Notes under the pieces: generated by a model
The model's database searches: none
What the model saw: only the letters and a program-made list of their open reading frames with translations
What the model was told of the DNA's origin: nothing
NCBI GenBank assembly: GCA_023426575.1
Contig: JAFAAL010000031.1
Coordinates: forward strand, 1 to 43,989
DNA length: 43,989 nucleotides
Direction: 5' to 3'
Source of the DNA: Bacillota bacterium
Lineage (GTDB): Bacteria; Bacillota; Clostridia; Saccharofermentanales; DTU023
Program-made: the position numbers and the translations under genes
In this document: positions 33,155 through 41,438 of the stretch, piece after piece
Numbering within the stretch: the first letter of the stretch is position 1
Layout of the letters: every line of letters starts with the position of its first letter

Positions 33155-33454
33155 ATGACAATAGACTTAATCAAGACAATCGAAGACTGGGGGATACATC
33201 TGGCCTACCACGAGCTACCTAAAGGATACTACGGTTGCTCCAGACGCTTCCTCGATAGCTACCTTATCATCATTAACCCAGACATCCCCCGTCAAAAGCA
33301 GATGGATACCGTGTTCCACGAGTTGGCGCATATCGTCCTCGGGCACTTTGATTATGATACCGACAAAACCGAAGCGGAGATGGAACGAGAAGTCGATGAG
33401 TTCTTACAGACCAACACCTACGTCTTATTAGAAAGGGAGGAAACTTATGGCTAA
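33155..33454 (+). CDS. ImmA/IrrE-type metallopeptidase
   Basis: 99 residues from the ATG at 33155 (GAGG eight bases upstream); the longer frame to 33098 has no ribosome site. The zinc site is FHELAHIVLGH (H-E-x-x-H) with the acidic third ligand region in MEREVDEFLQ. In ICEBs1 and many prophages, ImmA cleaves the neighbouring repressor and triggers induction; the gene order is the same here. The end overlaps the integrase start by eight bases. Confidence 0.9.
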   Translation: MTIDLIKTIEDWGIHLAYHELPKGYYGCSRRFLDSYLIIINPDIPRQKQMDTVFHELAHIVLGHFDYDTDKTEAEMEREVDEFLQTNTYVLLEREETYG

Positions 33455-34604
33455 GAAAATCAGAAACCCCAAGCCCTACTGGGTGGAGAACAGACGGCAC
33501 TGGAGGCTTAATACGACCATCAACGGCGAGCGGCGTATCTTTTACTCCTCCCTCGAAGGCCAAGCTGGTTATCGTGAGTGCAAGGCTAAATTCAATGAGG
33601 CCTTAGAGATAGCGGATGTGGAGGAGATTCGCTTCGCTCTTGCTTGGAAACTTTACGTCGAATACTACCGTGGTCGCTATAAAGAGACCTCTGCTCGGGC
33701 GCTTGAGCGTACAGGAGATGCGCACTTTCTCCCAGCCCTCGGTCATAAAAAGGTCTCCCGTATTAAGAAGGCCGAGTGGCAGAGGGTGATTGATAACGCC
33801 TATAAGAATGGCGCACGAAGCTACCGCTCCCTCAGGCGTATCGGCTCTAATATCACAACCTTTTGTAAGTGGGCAGCAGGGGCAGGATATCTCCCAGACG
33901 ATAAGGTGCCGCTCTACTTTAACTACCCGACCACCAAGCTGACTCGAAAAAAGACCATCCTCCAGCCCGAGCAACTGGCTCTCCTCCTCAGCGACCAGCA
34001 TACCCATGATGACTGGTATATGCAGATGTGGCGCTTTCTAGTCCTCACAGGACTTCGCCGTGGCGAGCTATGCGCCCTACGCTATGACAGAGACTTTGAC
34101 GGGGAGTCTATCTATATTAGAGAGTCCTTAGACCACGACCACATCCTCACCGATGGCAAAACCATTCAAGCCAAGCGCCATATTGTCCTCGCCCCTCTGG
34201 CGAAGCAGCAAATCTTAGACCACGAGGAGAGGCTTCGAGCCAACGGCAAAAACCCAGACGAGCGCAAGTATCTTTTCTGCACCCCCTTTGGCCGCGTCAT
34301 GCCCCCACGGCAGGTCTCATACTATTGGCGAGAGTGGCGCAAGAAGAATGACATCACCATCACCCTCCACGAGCTGCGCCATACCTATATCTCCTACTCA
34401 AGGCTTAAAACCGAAATCGACCTCAAAGAACTCAAAGAACTCTACGGCCACTCAGCCAGCATGAAAACCGACAAGGTCTACGTCCATGCGATTGATATGT
34501 CACCTGAAGAAAAGCGAGCCAAGCTCATGGCCGCTAAGAAAAACGTCGAAGATATCGAGCGCTCGATTGTCAGTGTCATACGAGATGTCTATGGAAACGG
34601 CTAA
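33447..34604 (+). CDS. Tyrosine integrase
   Basis: 385 residues: an N-terminal AP2-like arm-binding part, a core-binding SAM-like domain (about 60-150) and a catalytic domain with R204 (TGLRRGEL), H308-x-x-R311 (HELRHTYIS), H335 (YGHSAS) and the nucleophile Y345. It recombines attP with attB. It is co-transcribed after the repressor and protease genes and has GGGAGG upstream. The probable attachment site is the 3' end of tRNA-Ser at 36,533, which would put the lysis genes between integrase and att site. Confidence 0.95.
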   Translation: MAKKIRNPKPYWVENRRHWRLNTTINGERRIFYSSLEGQAGYRECKAKFNEALEIADVEEIRFALAWKLYVEYYRGRYKETSARALERTGDAHFLPALGHKKVSRIKKAEWQRVIDNAYKNGARSYRSLRRIGSNITTFCKWAAGAGYLPDDKVPLYFNYPTTKLTRKKTILQPEQLALLLSDQHTHDDWYMQMWRFLVLTGLRRGELCALRYDRDFDGESIYIRESLDHDHILTDGKTIQAKRHIVLAPLAKQQILDHEERLRANGKNPDERKYLFCTPFGRVMPPRQVSYYWREWRKKNDITITLHELRHTYISYSRLKTEIDLKELKELYGHSASMKTDKVYVHAIDMSPEEKRAKLMAAKKNVEDIERSIVSVIRDVYGNG

Positions 34605-34648
34605 AATGAAATAAAAACGCCGTTTTACGTGCCTTATTTCAAGTTCAG

Positions 34649-34676
34649 GAGGGTGTCAATCGATACCCTCTTTTTT
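34649..34676 (+). terminator. Terminator after the integrase gene
   Basis: GAGGGTGTC and GATACCCTC form an 8-of-9 stem followed by TTTTTT, 45 bases after the integrase stop. Confidence 0.85.
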
Positions 34677-34748
34677 ATCGCTACGAAAACTTGCTAAAAA
34701 CCGCCCAGCCCAACCGCTAACAACCCCATACTCGATTACTCTAGGCTT

Positions 34749-35465
34749 ATGAAGATTACAGCTGATTTTATTCCGACGAATTTCTGGCCTCAGAGGTGGG
34801 GGTACAAGCCCGTGGCGATTGTCAATCATATCACCGCAGGGGCGGCTTCTTCGTGCCGTTACTGGTTCAAAAACCCCAACTCCTATGCCAGCAGTCATTA
34901 TCTGGTCTGTAAAGACGGAACGATTTATCAGTTTGTAAAGCTGGGACATAGCGCGTGGGCGAATGGCTGTCAGGGGTCTAACCCGTCGGCTCCTATGTAT
35001 TCTGGCCGAGCGACTGCCAAAATCGTTAAAGAGATGGGGCTGATGTTGAACGCGAACATCTACACGGTGAGCATTGAGCACGAAAACGACTGGGGAGGGA
35101 AACTGACTGCCAAACAGCTCGAAGCCAGCGCATGGCTTCATGCCCATATCGTGAAAGAGGTAAAGCGTATCTTCGGCCATATGATCCCTTTGGATAGAGA
35201 CCACGTGCTGGGTCACTGTGAGATTGACCCTGTGGGCAAAGCGGCGTGCCCAGGTGCCGAGTTCCCGTATGAGGAAATCATCCGAAGAGCCAAGCTCTAT
35301 CTCAAAGGCGAGACACCAAAACCCGAAAAGCCAAAGCCCCCGACCAAGACCCCTCGAAAGGTCTATCGGATTCAGGTGGCTGCTTATTCCAATCGGGCGA
35401 TGGCAGAGCAGGCTCTAAAGATTGTGAAGCGGCGTTATCCCAGCGCCTTTATCACGGAGAGTTAA
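34749..35465 (+). CDS. Endolysin: N-acetylmuramoyl-L-alanine amidase with SPOR-like tail
   Basis: 238 residues. The Amidase_2 domain has zinc ligands H27 (IVNHITAG), a later His in HVLGHCEIDP and the Cys in AACPGAEFP. A Pro/Lys linker (PKPEKPKPPTKTP) leads to a C-terminal IQVAAYSNRAMAEQAL segment that looks like a SPOR peptidoglycan-binding domain. It cuts the amide bond between MurNAc and L-alanine at lysis. It precedes the holin-type genes, so the three form a lysis cassette on the plus strand. Confidence 0.92.
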   Translation: MKITADFIPTNFWPQRWGYKPVAIVNHITAGAASSCRYWFKNPNSYASSHYLVCKDGTIYQFVKLGHSAWANGCQGSNPSAPMYSGRATAKIVKEMGLMLNANIYTVSIEHENDWGGKLTAKQLEASAWLHAHIVKEVKRIFGHMIPLDRDHVLGHCEIDPVGKAACPGAEFPYEEIIRRAKLYLKGETPKPEKPKPPTKTPRKVYRIQVAAYSNRAMAEQALKIVKRRYPSAFITES

Positions 35466-35469
35466 AAAG

Positions 35470-35805
35470 ATGCCAGTGACTGTAGACCTCATCGCTCTTG
35501 GCGCTGTCTGTGGCGCTATCTCTGCCATCTGGGGCGTGATTGTCTTAATTTCAAAGCCACTTCGTAAGATGCGAAAGACCTTTGAGACGGAGTGCCAGCG
35601 CAACCGTCGGCAGGACGTTCAGATTATAGACAGCCTCAAACAGCGCCAGCTGATTGTTGTCAGTCTTTTAGCCGTCATAGATGGTCTCACCCAAATGGGT
35701 GCTAACCATAACGTATCCACCCAAAAGCAAGTCCTCTTGGACTACCTCAACAACCGACCGTTTGATACGAGTTGGTACAAAGATTTAGATTCAGAAAAGG
35801 AGTAA
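35470..35805 (+). CDS. Small membrane protein of the lysis cassette
   Basis: 111 residues with one N-terminal membrane helix (LIALGAVCGAISAIWGVIVLI), then a basic stretch and a helical region (RRQDVQIIDSLKQRQ). This resembles haemolysin XhlA-like or holin-associated proteins. It starts five bases after the amidase stop. Confidence 0.75.
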   Translation: MPVTVDLIALGAVCGAISAIWGVIVLISKPLRKMRKTFETECQRNRRQDVQIIDSLKQRQLIVVSLLAVIDGLTQMGANHNVSTQKQVLLDYLNNRPFDTSWYKDLDSEKE

Positions 35806-35810
35806 TCAAA

Positions 35811-36218
35811 ATGGAACTTAACATCAACGAAATCATTACAACCATTGTGGTTGGTGTCCTCCTCCCGATTGCCAGCTGGCTCTTTGCTCTCTTAAGAGAG
35901 TACCTGATGGCTAAGACAGGGGCGACCAAGGTCTCCACAATCCTCGAACAGGCGGTTCTGGCCGTCGAACTGGCCGTCAAAGAGACCGCTCAGGTCTATG
36001 TCGATGGCATCAAGGGAACTCCCGAATGGGATGATGTCGCCCACGAGGCCGCAAAGAACAAGGCACTGAGCAAGGCCAAGGAGATTCTAGGTGCCGAGGG
36101 CGTGAAGCTCTTAGACAGCGTTACCTCGAATGCCAACGTCTGGCTCAAGGCTGCCATTGAAGCTGCTGTCAGAGATGACAAGCACGAGACCCAGTTGGAG
36201 GGTTCTGAGCTGTTTTAA
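35811..36218 (+). CDS. Holin, LLH-family-like
   Basis: 135 residues from the ATG at 35811 with AAAAGGAG upstream. A hydrophobic segment (IITTIVVGVLLPIASWLFALL, residues 8-28) is followed by a helical, charged domain with ILEQAVLAVELAVKETAQVY and GAEGVKLLDSVTSNANVWLKAAIE, as in the LLH family of phage holins. It permeabilises the membrane so that the endolysin reaches the wall. Confidence 0.85.
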   Translation: MELNINEIITTIVVGVLLPIASWLFALLREYLMAKTGATKVSTILEQAVLAVELAVKETAQVYVDGIKGTPEWDDVAHEAAKNKALSKAKEILGAEGVKLLDSVTSNANVWLKAAIEAAVRDDKHETQLEGSELF

Positions 36219-36279
36219 TCTCTGATTGGCGGAGAACGCCTTATTCAAACAACTTTTCATATTTTCCTCCTTCGGGAAG

Positions 36280-36316
36280 CCCCTAAGCCTCTTATACCAA
36301 GGTTTAGGGGTTTTCT
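36280..36316 (+). terminator. Terminator downstream of the holin gene
   Basis: CCCCTAAGCCT and AGGTTTAGGGG form an 11-bp stem with one G-U, followed by TTTTCT. Confidence 0.8.
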
Positions 36317-36342
36317 CTTATCGTGTTTAGATGTAGTACAAT

Positions 36343-36424
36343 ATTGTGTCGAGATTGTGAAGAATTGTGTCTTAATTGTGGCGGAAATGTGACAACACGT
36401 GTGATAATACCACGATACATTGTG
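36343..36424 (+). promoter_or_regulatory. Candidate integrase arm-type sites at the prophage edge
   Basis: ATTGTG occurs at 36,343, 36,354, 36,364 and 36,375, a spacing of 11, 10 and 11 bases, thus on one face of the helix, and again at 36,419 (44 bases later). They lie between the last phage gene and tRNA-Ser, where the attachment site arm would be. Integrase or excisionase binding is inferred. Confidence 0.5.
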
Positions 36425-36477
36425 TGCTCATCGTTTATCAGTGATAATATACTAACACTGAATATTACTGAAATAGC

Positions 36478-36504
36478 AAAAGCCCCTAGAATCAGGGGCT
36501 TTTT
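36478..36504. terminator. Bidirectional terminator
   Basis: AAAAGCCCCT and AGGGGCTTTT are perfect complements around a 6-base loop, with A and T runs on the two sides. It can end the phage lysis transcript and the tRNA-Ser transcripts from the opposite direction. Confidence 0.88.
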
Positions 36505-36532
36505 ACTACTCAGTGTTAACTGATGAATAATG

Positions 36533-36623
36533 TGGCGGAGAAGGAGGGATTCGAACCCTCGCTGGAGTTGCCCCCACTAACGATTTAGCAAACCGTCCCC
36601 TTCAGCCTCTTGGGTACTTCTCC
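36533..36623 (-). tRNA. tRNA-Ser (GCU), likely prophage attachment site
   Basis: Complete type II tRNA of 91 nt. The acceptor arms GGAGAAG and CTTCTCC match, the anticodon loop reads TTGCTAA (GCU), a long variable arm follows, and the T loop is GGTTCGAATCC; CCA is encoded. The prophage lies on the side of its 3' end, the classic geometry for an integrated element that uses the tRNA 3' half as attB. Confidence 0.95.
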
Positions 36624-36671
36624 ATATCTTCTGAACTGAGCCACGACTTGTGCGCTCTGTGCAGAAGATCG

Positions 36672-36762
36672 TGGCGGAGAGAGTGGGATTTGAACCCACG
36701 GAGGACTTGCATCCTCGCCGGTTTTCAAGACCGGTGCCATCAGCCAGCTCGACCATCTCTCC
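36672..36762 (-). tRNA. tRNA-Ser (UGA)
   Basis: Complete type II tRNA of 91 nt with acceptor arms GGAGAGA and TCTCTCC, anticodon loop CTTGAAA (UGA), long variable arm, T loop GGTTCAAATCC and encoded CCA. It probably forms one transcription unit with tRNA-Ser (GCU), 48 bases downstream. Confidence 0.95.
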
Positions 36763-36841
36763 GAGTTTTCTAGCCTTCGGATTCTATCACTTCGAAGCGG
36801 CTAGTGTCAAACGCGAGAATAATGTAACTATCCTTATATGG

Positions 36842-37120
36842 TTAGATTTTAAAAACATCAGCGTGGGTTCCCGTCTCTACCAGAGTCAAGGTTAGAATAT
36901 CGTCTTCAATCAGGTAGACAAGAAGCCAGTCTGGGCTTATATGACACTCTCTAAAGGCAGCAAATTTACCTTTTAGCACATGATCAAAATTACGTTCTGG
37001 AAGTGATTTACCTTGCCTAAGTTTATCGACTACTTCATCAAGTTTAGACATGTCGGCTCCGCGCTTTTGTATCCGCTTATATCCTTTTTTGAATGACGAT
37101 GTGAATTTCAGCCGATACAT
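36842..37120 (-). CDS. YafQ-type mRNA interferase toxin
   Basis: 92 residues with the full YafQ/RelE pattern: LKFTSSFKKGYKRIQKRG at the start, HVLKGKFAAFRECHISPDWLLVY and LVETGTHADVF at the end; the active-site His, Asp and Phe are present. It cuts mRNA on the ribosome in this family. The ATG overlaps the antitoxin stop (TAATG), typical for translational coupling. Confidence 0.93.
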   Translation of the reverse strand: MYRLKFTSSFKKGYKRIQKRGADMSKLDEVVDKLRQGKSLPERNFDHVLKGKFAAFRECHISPDWLLVYLIEDDILTLTLVETGTHADVFKI

Positions 37121-37392
37121 TATTCTTCTAAGGCTTCTTTCAGTGCTTCCAAACTACTATATCCTGACACGTCGGGATCACGAGAAATACGAAGCGCTTC
37201 TCTCATTGCTTCGATGAGTTCTGGTCTATATTCGGGAAGGTCAACTGCAAATGGAAGGCCTCCTCTTAAAAGACATTGACGAAGAAAGATATTTACAGCA
37301 CTAGACATATCCAAGCCTAGATCTTTAAAAAGTTCACTTGCCTGCTCTTTGACTTCTTTGTCAATACGAATTTGTGTGGGTATTCTAGCCAT
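37120..37392 (-). CDS. RelB/DinJ-type antitoxin
   Basis: 90 residues from the ATG at 37392 (GGAGGGA seven bases upstream). The N-terminal ribbon-helix-helix MARIPTQIRIDKEVKEQA, then LFKDLGLDMSSAVNIFLRQ, is the classic DinJ/RelB form; the C-terminus (LIEAMREALRISRD) wraps the toxin in the family. It should also repress the operon. Confidence 0.92.
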   Translation of the reverse strand: MARIPTQIRIDKEVKEQASELFKDLGLDMSSAVNIFLRQCLLRGGLPFAVDLPEYRPELIEAMREALRISRDPDVSGYSSLEALKEALEE

Positions 37393-37510
37393 AATGATCC
37401 CTCCGATCAACAACAATTTTGCTACAAATGGTCTACGATGTCAATCTTTTATCTTTGAGTTATGAAATAGACACGGCGTTTCGGGGCTGTTTCGGGCTTT
37501 TGCCTCTTTT

Positions 37511-37547
37511 CAACTATAAGTTGTCTCTTTTTACAACTTTAGGTTGT
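37511..37547 (+). promoter_or_regulatory. Paired palindromes, probable operator of the HTH gene
   Basis: CAACTATAAGTTG (37,511-37,523) and ACAACTTTAGGTTGT (37,533-37,547) are two similar palindromes about 22 bases apart from centre to centre, roughly 90 bases before the HTH gene. Two turns of spacing suggests cooperative binding by its product. Confidence 0.6.
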
Positions 37548-37633
37548 GCTAAACTTAGTTTTTCAACGAGGAGTCGCTTCTAAGTGGCATTCCGCCAGGC
37601 AGAATAGAGACATCAGAAGAAGGGAGCAAGCTC

Positions 37634-38131
37634 ATGGACAAGATGAATATCGCTATGAACATTCAGAGATTACGCAAGGAGCAGAAGCTGACGCAAGAAC
37701 AGCTGGCGGAAAAGCTCGGGGTCTCCGCGCAGGCGGTGTCGAAGTGGGAGAACGGAATCACTTACCCCGACATCACACTGATTCCAGAGCTGGCTGAGCT
37801 CTTTGAGGTCTCGATCGAGGAGATTTTTGGAACTGAGAAGCAGCCCCCGGCAGTTACTTATGTCGAGGAGGCTGAGCGCAAAAATCTCGATGAGATCTTC
37901 TTTAGAGTTCGGATTCGTGAGGCCGACGGGACAAAGGTCAATGTCAATTTACCGCTGGCTCTCTGTAAGATGATGAAAAACGGCGCATCTATGATCAAGA
38001 TCGGCAATCAGGAAATCCTTGAGCAGCTAGATATGGACGTCATGATCGACTTGGCAGAGCGCGGGATTCTCGGTCGGATTGTCGATATCGAGGATGGCGA
38101 CGGCACGACCGTCGAAGTCTATATCGAATAG
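37634..38131 (+). CDS. HTH regulator with SHOCT/YvlB-like C-terminus
   Basis: 165 residues. The XRE helix-turn-helix is at residues 10-40 (LRKEQKLTQEQLAEKLGVSA, then QAVSKWENG). The C-terminal half (FFRVRIREADGTKVNVNLPL, LAERGILGRIVDIEDGDGTTVEVYI) looks like the domain of YvlB or SHOCT-like proteins linked to envelope stress. It is followed ten bases later by a gene with a similar C-terminal pattern. A good operator pair upstream suggests autoregulation. Confidence 0.85.
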   Translation: MDKMNIAMNIQRLRKEQKLTQEQLAEKLGVSAQAVSKWENGITYPDITLIPELAELFEVSIEEIFGTEKQPPAVTYVEEAERKNLDEIFFRVRIREADGTKVNVNLPLALCKMMKNGASMIKIGNQEILEQLDMDVMIDLAERGILGRIVDIEDGDGTTVEVYIE

Positions 38132-38140
38132 GATCGCCCT

Positions 38141-38389
38141 ATGAAGATCGTCATCCTGAGTTCTGAGTCGGCCGTGAAGAAGAAGTGGACAATACGGGTT
38201 CCCAACGCGCTGCTCTGTAGTTCGAGCCTTGCAAAATTTGTCAAATGGCAAGACTGCGATCTCGATTTCAGCCAGATAGATCCGAAGCTGCTCAAGCAGG
38301 TCCTGAAGAAGATGAAGAAAGATCATCCTGGAACGCCGCTGGTTCAAGTGGTCGATCCCGATGGGGAGGGAGTAGAGATCTGGCCCTAG
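38141..38389 (+). CDS. Small partner protein of the HTH regulator
   Basis: 82 residues: WTIRVPNALLCSSSLAKFVKW, LDFSQIDPKLLKQVLKKM and PLVQVVDPDGEGVEIW. The C-terminal DGEGVEI echoes the DGTTVEVYI end of the preceding protein, so the two may share a fold. The ATG has only a weak ribosome site, and coupling to the upstream gene is likely. Function unknown. Confidence 0.7.
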   Translation: MKIVILSSESAVKKKWTIRVPNALLCSSSLAKFVKWQDCDLDFSQIDPKLLKQVLKKMKKDHPGTPLVQVVDPDGEGVEIWP

Positions 38390-38410
38390 GCCCTGAGATG
38401 GGACTTCGTA

Positions 38411-38764
38411 TTGCGAAGCCTCCATCTGTCGACTTCTAATCGGACGATTGTTGAAAGATTCGAAGGATTTCTGACGGCAAGTTCAATCACTGACATCTAC
38501 TATATGATCCAGCGCTTTCAGCGCAATCATCTGAAATCGCGTGAAATGATTCGCGCTCTCTGTACCCTCTTTTCTCTCTTAGACACCGAGGCCGTCGATA
38601 TACGACAGGCGATAGAATCTAGGACAGAAGATTTTGAGGATGCCGTCATGATCGAGACGGCCAAGCGAAGTAAGATAGACTACATCATTACAAGAAATAT
38701 ATCTGACTACGCCAATTCTCAGGTCTCTGTTCTTTCGCCAGAAGATTTTCTCGCCTCCCTCTGA
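38411..38764 (+). pseudogene. N-terminally truncated PIN-domain (VapC-like) protein
   Basis: The readable part corresponds to the C-terminal two thirds of a PIN domain: FLTASSITDIYYMIQRF, then DFEDAVMIETAKRSKIDYIITRN with the two conserved acidic residues, and SVLSPEDFLASL. The N-terminal strand with the first catalytic Asp (usually ILLDTNVIL) is missing; the sequence before residue 18 bears no likeness to it and has no ribosome site. Probably a toxin gene remnant. An antitoxin gene is not visible. Confidence 0.75.
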
Positions 38765-38846
38765 CCTCTCGCAAAATACTAGAAATATTCACGCCCTCCC
38801 TTTATATTGCCAAAGGTCAATGAGAGACAGATCTATCTCGCCCTTA

Positions 38847-38855
38847 TGTTATAAT
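38847..38855 (+). promoter_or_regulatory. Extended -10 promoter of the PII/DUF1538 operon
   Basis: TGT-TATAAT, an extended -10 element, lies 35 bases before the GTG of the PII-like gene, in a 125-base gap with no gene. Confidence 0.6.
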
Positions 38856-38889
38856 GAATCTTGGATTATTGTATTGAGGGGCTAGACTT

Positions 38890-39549
38890 GTGAGTAGAGA
38901 TCAATTATTCATCGCCATCGTCGATCGTGGCCGGGCGGATAAGTTATTGCAGGCGCTGCGGCCGATGGGCCTCGGCGCAGGTCTCATCATCTATGGTGAG
39001 GGGACAGCGCAGAGTCCCGTCTTGAAGTTTTTAGGTTTCGATCGGACGGCCAAAGAGCTGATCCTGATGACGGTGCCGGCCGAGCTTTCTGAGGTCGTCC
39101 ACAACTATATGGAACGGGATTGGAAGGTCCATAAGAAGAATCGCGGCATCTGCTTCTCTCTCCCCCTCTCGCGTTTTACGAATCTCAGCCGCCAGAGCGA
39201 GCTGACGGTTTCTGGCAACTTTTCCCATCACCTGATCATCACCATCCTCGACCAGGGCGGGCGCCATGACTGCCTCGAGATTGCGCGGCGCCACAGTGCG
39301 CCAGGGGCGACGGTCATCCCAGGCCGTGGAGCGGGGATTCCACAGCACGAGCTCTTTGACCTCGTCATCGAGCCGCAAAAGGACATCGTCTTAATCCTCA
39401 GTGAAACGAGTCGAGCGCTGCCGCTGGCCGACGCTCTGATCTCTGAATTGGGATTGAACAAGCCGTCTTCTGGACTGCTCTTCCTCCTCCCCGTCGATCG
39501 AGTCAGTGGACTTATGGCGGGCAGCCCTGAGGAGGTGGCGCATGAATGA
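38890..39549 (+). CDS. Double PII-like signalling protein
   Basis: 219 residues, GTG start with GAGGGG upstream. It contains two successive PII-type domains (about 4-100 and 112-210). The second has ARRHSAPGATVIPGRGAG followed by FDLVIEPQKDIVLIL, the P-II signature with the T-loop region; the first is more divergent. Such proteins bind nucleotides and control transporters. It overlaps the DUF1538 gene start by eight bases, so the two products very likely act together. Confidence 0.85.
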   Translation: MSRDQLFIAIVDRGRADKLLQALRPMGLGAGLIIYGEGTAQSPVLKFLGFDRTAKELILMTVPAELSEVVHNYMERDWKVHKKNRGICFSLPLSRFTNLSRQSELTVSGNFSHHLIITILDQGGRHDCLEIARRHSAPGATVIPGRGAGIPQHELFDLVIEPQKDIVLILSETSRALPLADALISELGLNKPSSGLLFLLPVDRVSGLMAGSPEEVAHE

Positions 39550-41422
39550 ATTAAATTCGAAACTGCGTGAAGTCGGCGGCTCGATCCTGCCGATCATCCT
39601 CCTCGTGCTCATCCTCATCATCGGGCCAGTATCCGTCTCTTGGCTGGTCTTCTGGCGCTTTATCATCGGCGCCTTCTGCCTCTTTGCGGGGCTCTCGCTC
39701 TTTCTCTGGGGTGTCGATCAGTCGATGAACCCCATCGGCTATCACCTGGCGGGGGAAGTCGGCAGCTCCTCGGGCCTCCTCAAGGCGGCCCTGATGTCCT
39801 TTGGGCTCGGCTTCATCGTGACCTTTGCCGAGCCGGATCTCACGATCCTCGGCAAGCAAGTGGAACTGGCCTCGGGCGGCCAAATCGGGGCGAAGTTTCT
39901 GATCTGGATGGTCTCCCTCGGTGTCGGCATCATGATCGCCATCGGGGCGATTCGTAATCTCAAAAATAAGAAGCTCAAGAATTTCATGGGCCTGAGCTAC
40001 GGAATCATCATTCTCCTCAGCTTCTGGGTCTCGAGTGAGTATATGGCCATCAGCTTTGATGCCTCGGGGGCGACGACGGGGGCGCTCACCACGCCCTTTA
40101 TCCTGGCGCTCTCGATCGGTCTCTCGCGGCTGAAGGGGAGCTCGCACGCAGAAGATGACTCCTTTGGCCTCGTCGGCGTCATGAGTGCTGGACCTATCCT
40201 CGCAGTCAGCCTGATCGCCCTCTTCGGCGGACGGGGACAGATTGCAGGGGATCTGCCGACTGGCGATTTCGGGGCGGGGATCTTCGGCCCTCTGGCGCGC
40301 GCACTCCCTCATACCTTAAAGGATGCCCTGCTCGCCCTCTTGCCGCTCGCGCTGATCTTCTTCATCTTCGAGCGGCGTAAATTTCGTCTGCCACGGCGCG
40401 AGATCATCGACATCGTCAGAGGTCTCGTCTACAGTCTCCTCGGCCTCACCCTCTTCATTGTCGGGGCGGAGACGGGCTTCATGGAGATGGGGCGACTGCT
40501 CGGCGCGGAACTTGCCCAGTTCGACCAGCGCATCCTCCCCCTCATCGGCCTCCTGATCGGCCTGATCGTCGTGCTGGCAGAGCCGGCGGTGCACGTCCTC
40601 GGCCAGCAGATCGAGAGCGTGACCTCGGGACGCATCCCGCCGCGGACGATTCGCCTGACTCTCTCGATTGGCGTCGGCATCGCCGTCAGCCTCTCGCTTC
40701 TTAGAATCATCACGCCGTCTGTTCAGCTCTGGTACTTCTTGCTGCCTGGCTTCGCCCTGGCGGTCCTCCTCTCCTTTTACGCCGAGCCGATCTTCGTCGG
40801 CATCGCCTATGACGCAGGAGGCGTGGCCTCGGGACCGATGGCGGCGACCTTTGTCTTGGCTTTTGCCCAGGGGGCGGCAGCCCATGTGCCGACCGCCGAC
40901 GTCATGGTCGACGGCTTCGGCATTATCGCCATGATTGCGATGACGCCTGTCCTCTCCCTAATGCTGCTCGGCTCCTATTACCGCTTCCAGAAGGAGCGGG
41001 CCGCAGCAGCCCCGACGGTCGATATGGCGGTCACCGCGGCACCAGCTCTCAACCTCCCCGCTGGCGAGCGGCCTGAGAAGGACCTCATCCTCTGTAGCTG
41101 CGACTTCGGCGGGGCCGATGCGGTCGTGGCGCTGGCTCGAGCGCATGGCGCCCACGGGGCGACGATTCTCCACGGCCGCGATACGCGAGCCGAGGCCCTC
41201 GCGCGCTACAGTCTCCGCTACGTCGGCGAGCAGGAGCTGGTCTTGCTGGTGGTGGCTCGGGCGATCAGCTCTGATGTCTACACGGCTCTCGATGCCGCGA
41301 GGCGAGCTGAGAATCAGGAGGGCATCCGCTCGCTTTCTATCATCCCCGTGGCGTATAATTCCCTCATGACCTCACGCGTTCAGAAAGAGAGTCAATTGGA
41401 GCCAAACTCGAAGACTGATTAG
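39542..41422 (+). CDS. DUF1538 membrane protein with C-terminal PII-like domain
   Basis: 626 residues. Two similar DUF1538 halves, each with about six membrane helices and a conserved motif (VTFAEPDLTILGKQVE in the first, VVLAEPAVHVLGQQIE in the second), form an internal duplication, as in transporters with inverted or repeated topology. After a short linker (about 500-515) comes a soluble PII-like domain (DLILCSCDFGGADAVVAL, GATILHGRDT, ELVLLVVAR). The substrate is unknown; regulation by a nucleotide sensed through the PII parts is inferred. Confidence 0.88.
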   Translation: MNELNSKLREVGGSILPIILLVLILIIGPVSVSWLVFWRFIIGAFCLFAGLSLFLWGVDQSMNPIGYHLAGEVGSSSGLLKAALMSFGLGFIVTFAEPDLTILGKQVELASGGQIGAKFLIWMVSLGVGIMIAIGAIRNLKNKKLKNFMGLSYGIIILLSFWVSSEYMAISFDASGATTGALTTPFILALSIGLSRLKGSSHAEDDSFGLVGVMSAGPILAVSLIALFGGRGQIAGDLPTGDFGAGIFGPLARALPHTLKDALLALLPLALIFFIFERRKFRLPRREIIDIVRGLVYSLLGLTLFIVGAETGFMEMGRLLGAELAQFDQRILPLIGLLIGLIVVLAEPAVHVLGQQIESVTSGRIPPRTIRLTLSIGVGIAVSLSLLRIITPSVQLWYFLLPGFALAVLLSFYAEPIFVGIAYDAGGVASGPMAATFVLAFAQGAAAHVPTADVMVDGFGIIAMIAMTPVLSLMLLGSYYRFQKERAAAAPTVDMAVTAAPALNLPAGERPEKDLILCSCDFGGADAVVALARAHGAHGATILHGRDTRAEALARYSLRYVGEQELVLLVVARAISSDVYTALDAARRAENQEGIRSLSIIPVAYNSLMTSRVQKESQLEPNSKTD

Positions 41423-41438
41423 GAAGGCAAGAAGAGTT

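Noticed and set aside
36650..36895. 81-codon plus-strand ORF across tRNA-Ser (UGA)
   Set aside because: It overlaps a complete tRNA gene on the other strand; such ERVGFEPT-like readings are typical of mis-called ORFs over tRNA-Ser.
37546..37797. 83-codon plus-strand ORF overlapping the HTH gene start
   Set aside because: Other frame of the HTH gene and its leader; composition is not protein-like.
39551..40312. Long minus-strand ORF opposite the DUF1538 gene
   Set aside because: High G+C DNA leaves long antisense frames; the sequence is Asp/Glu/Arg-rich shadow of a membrane protein gene.
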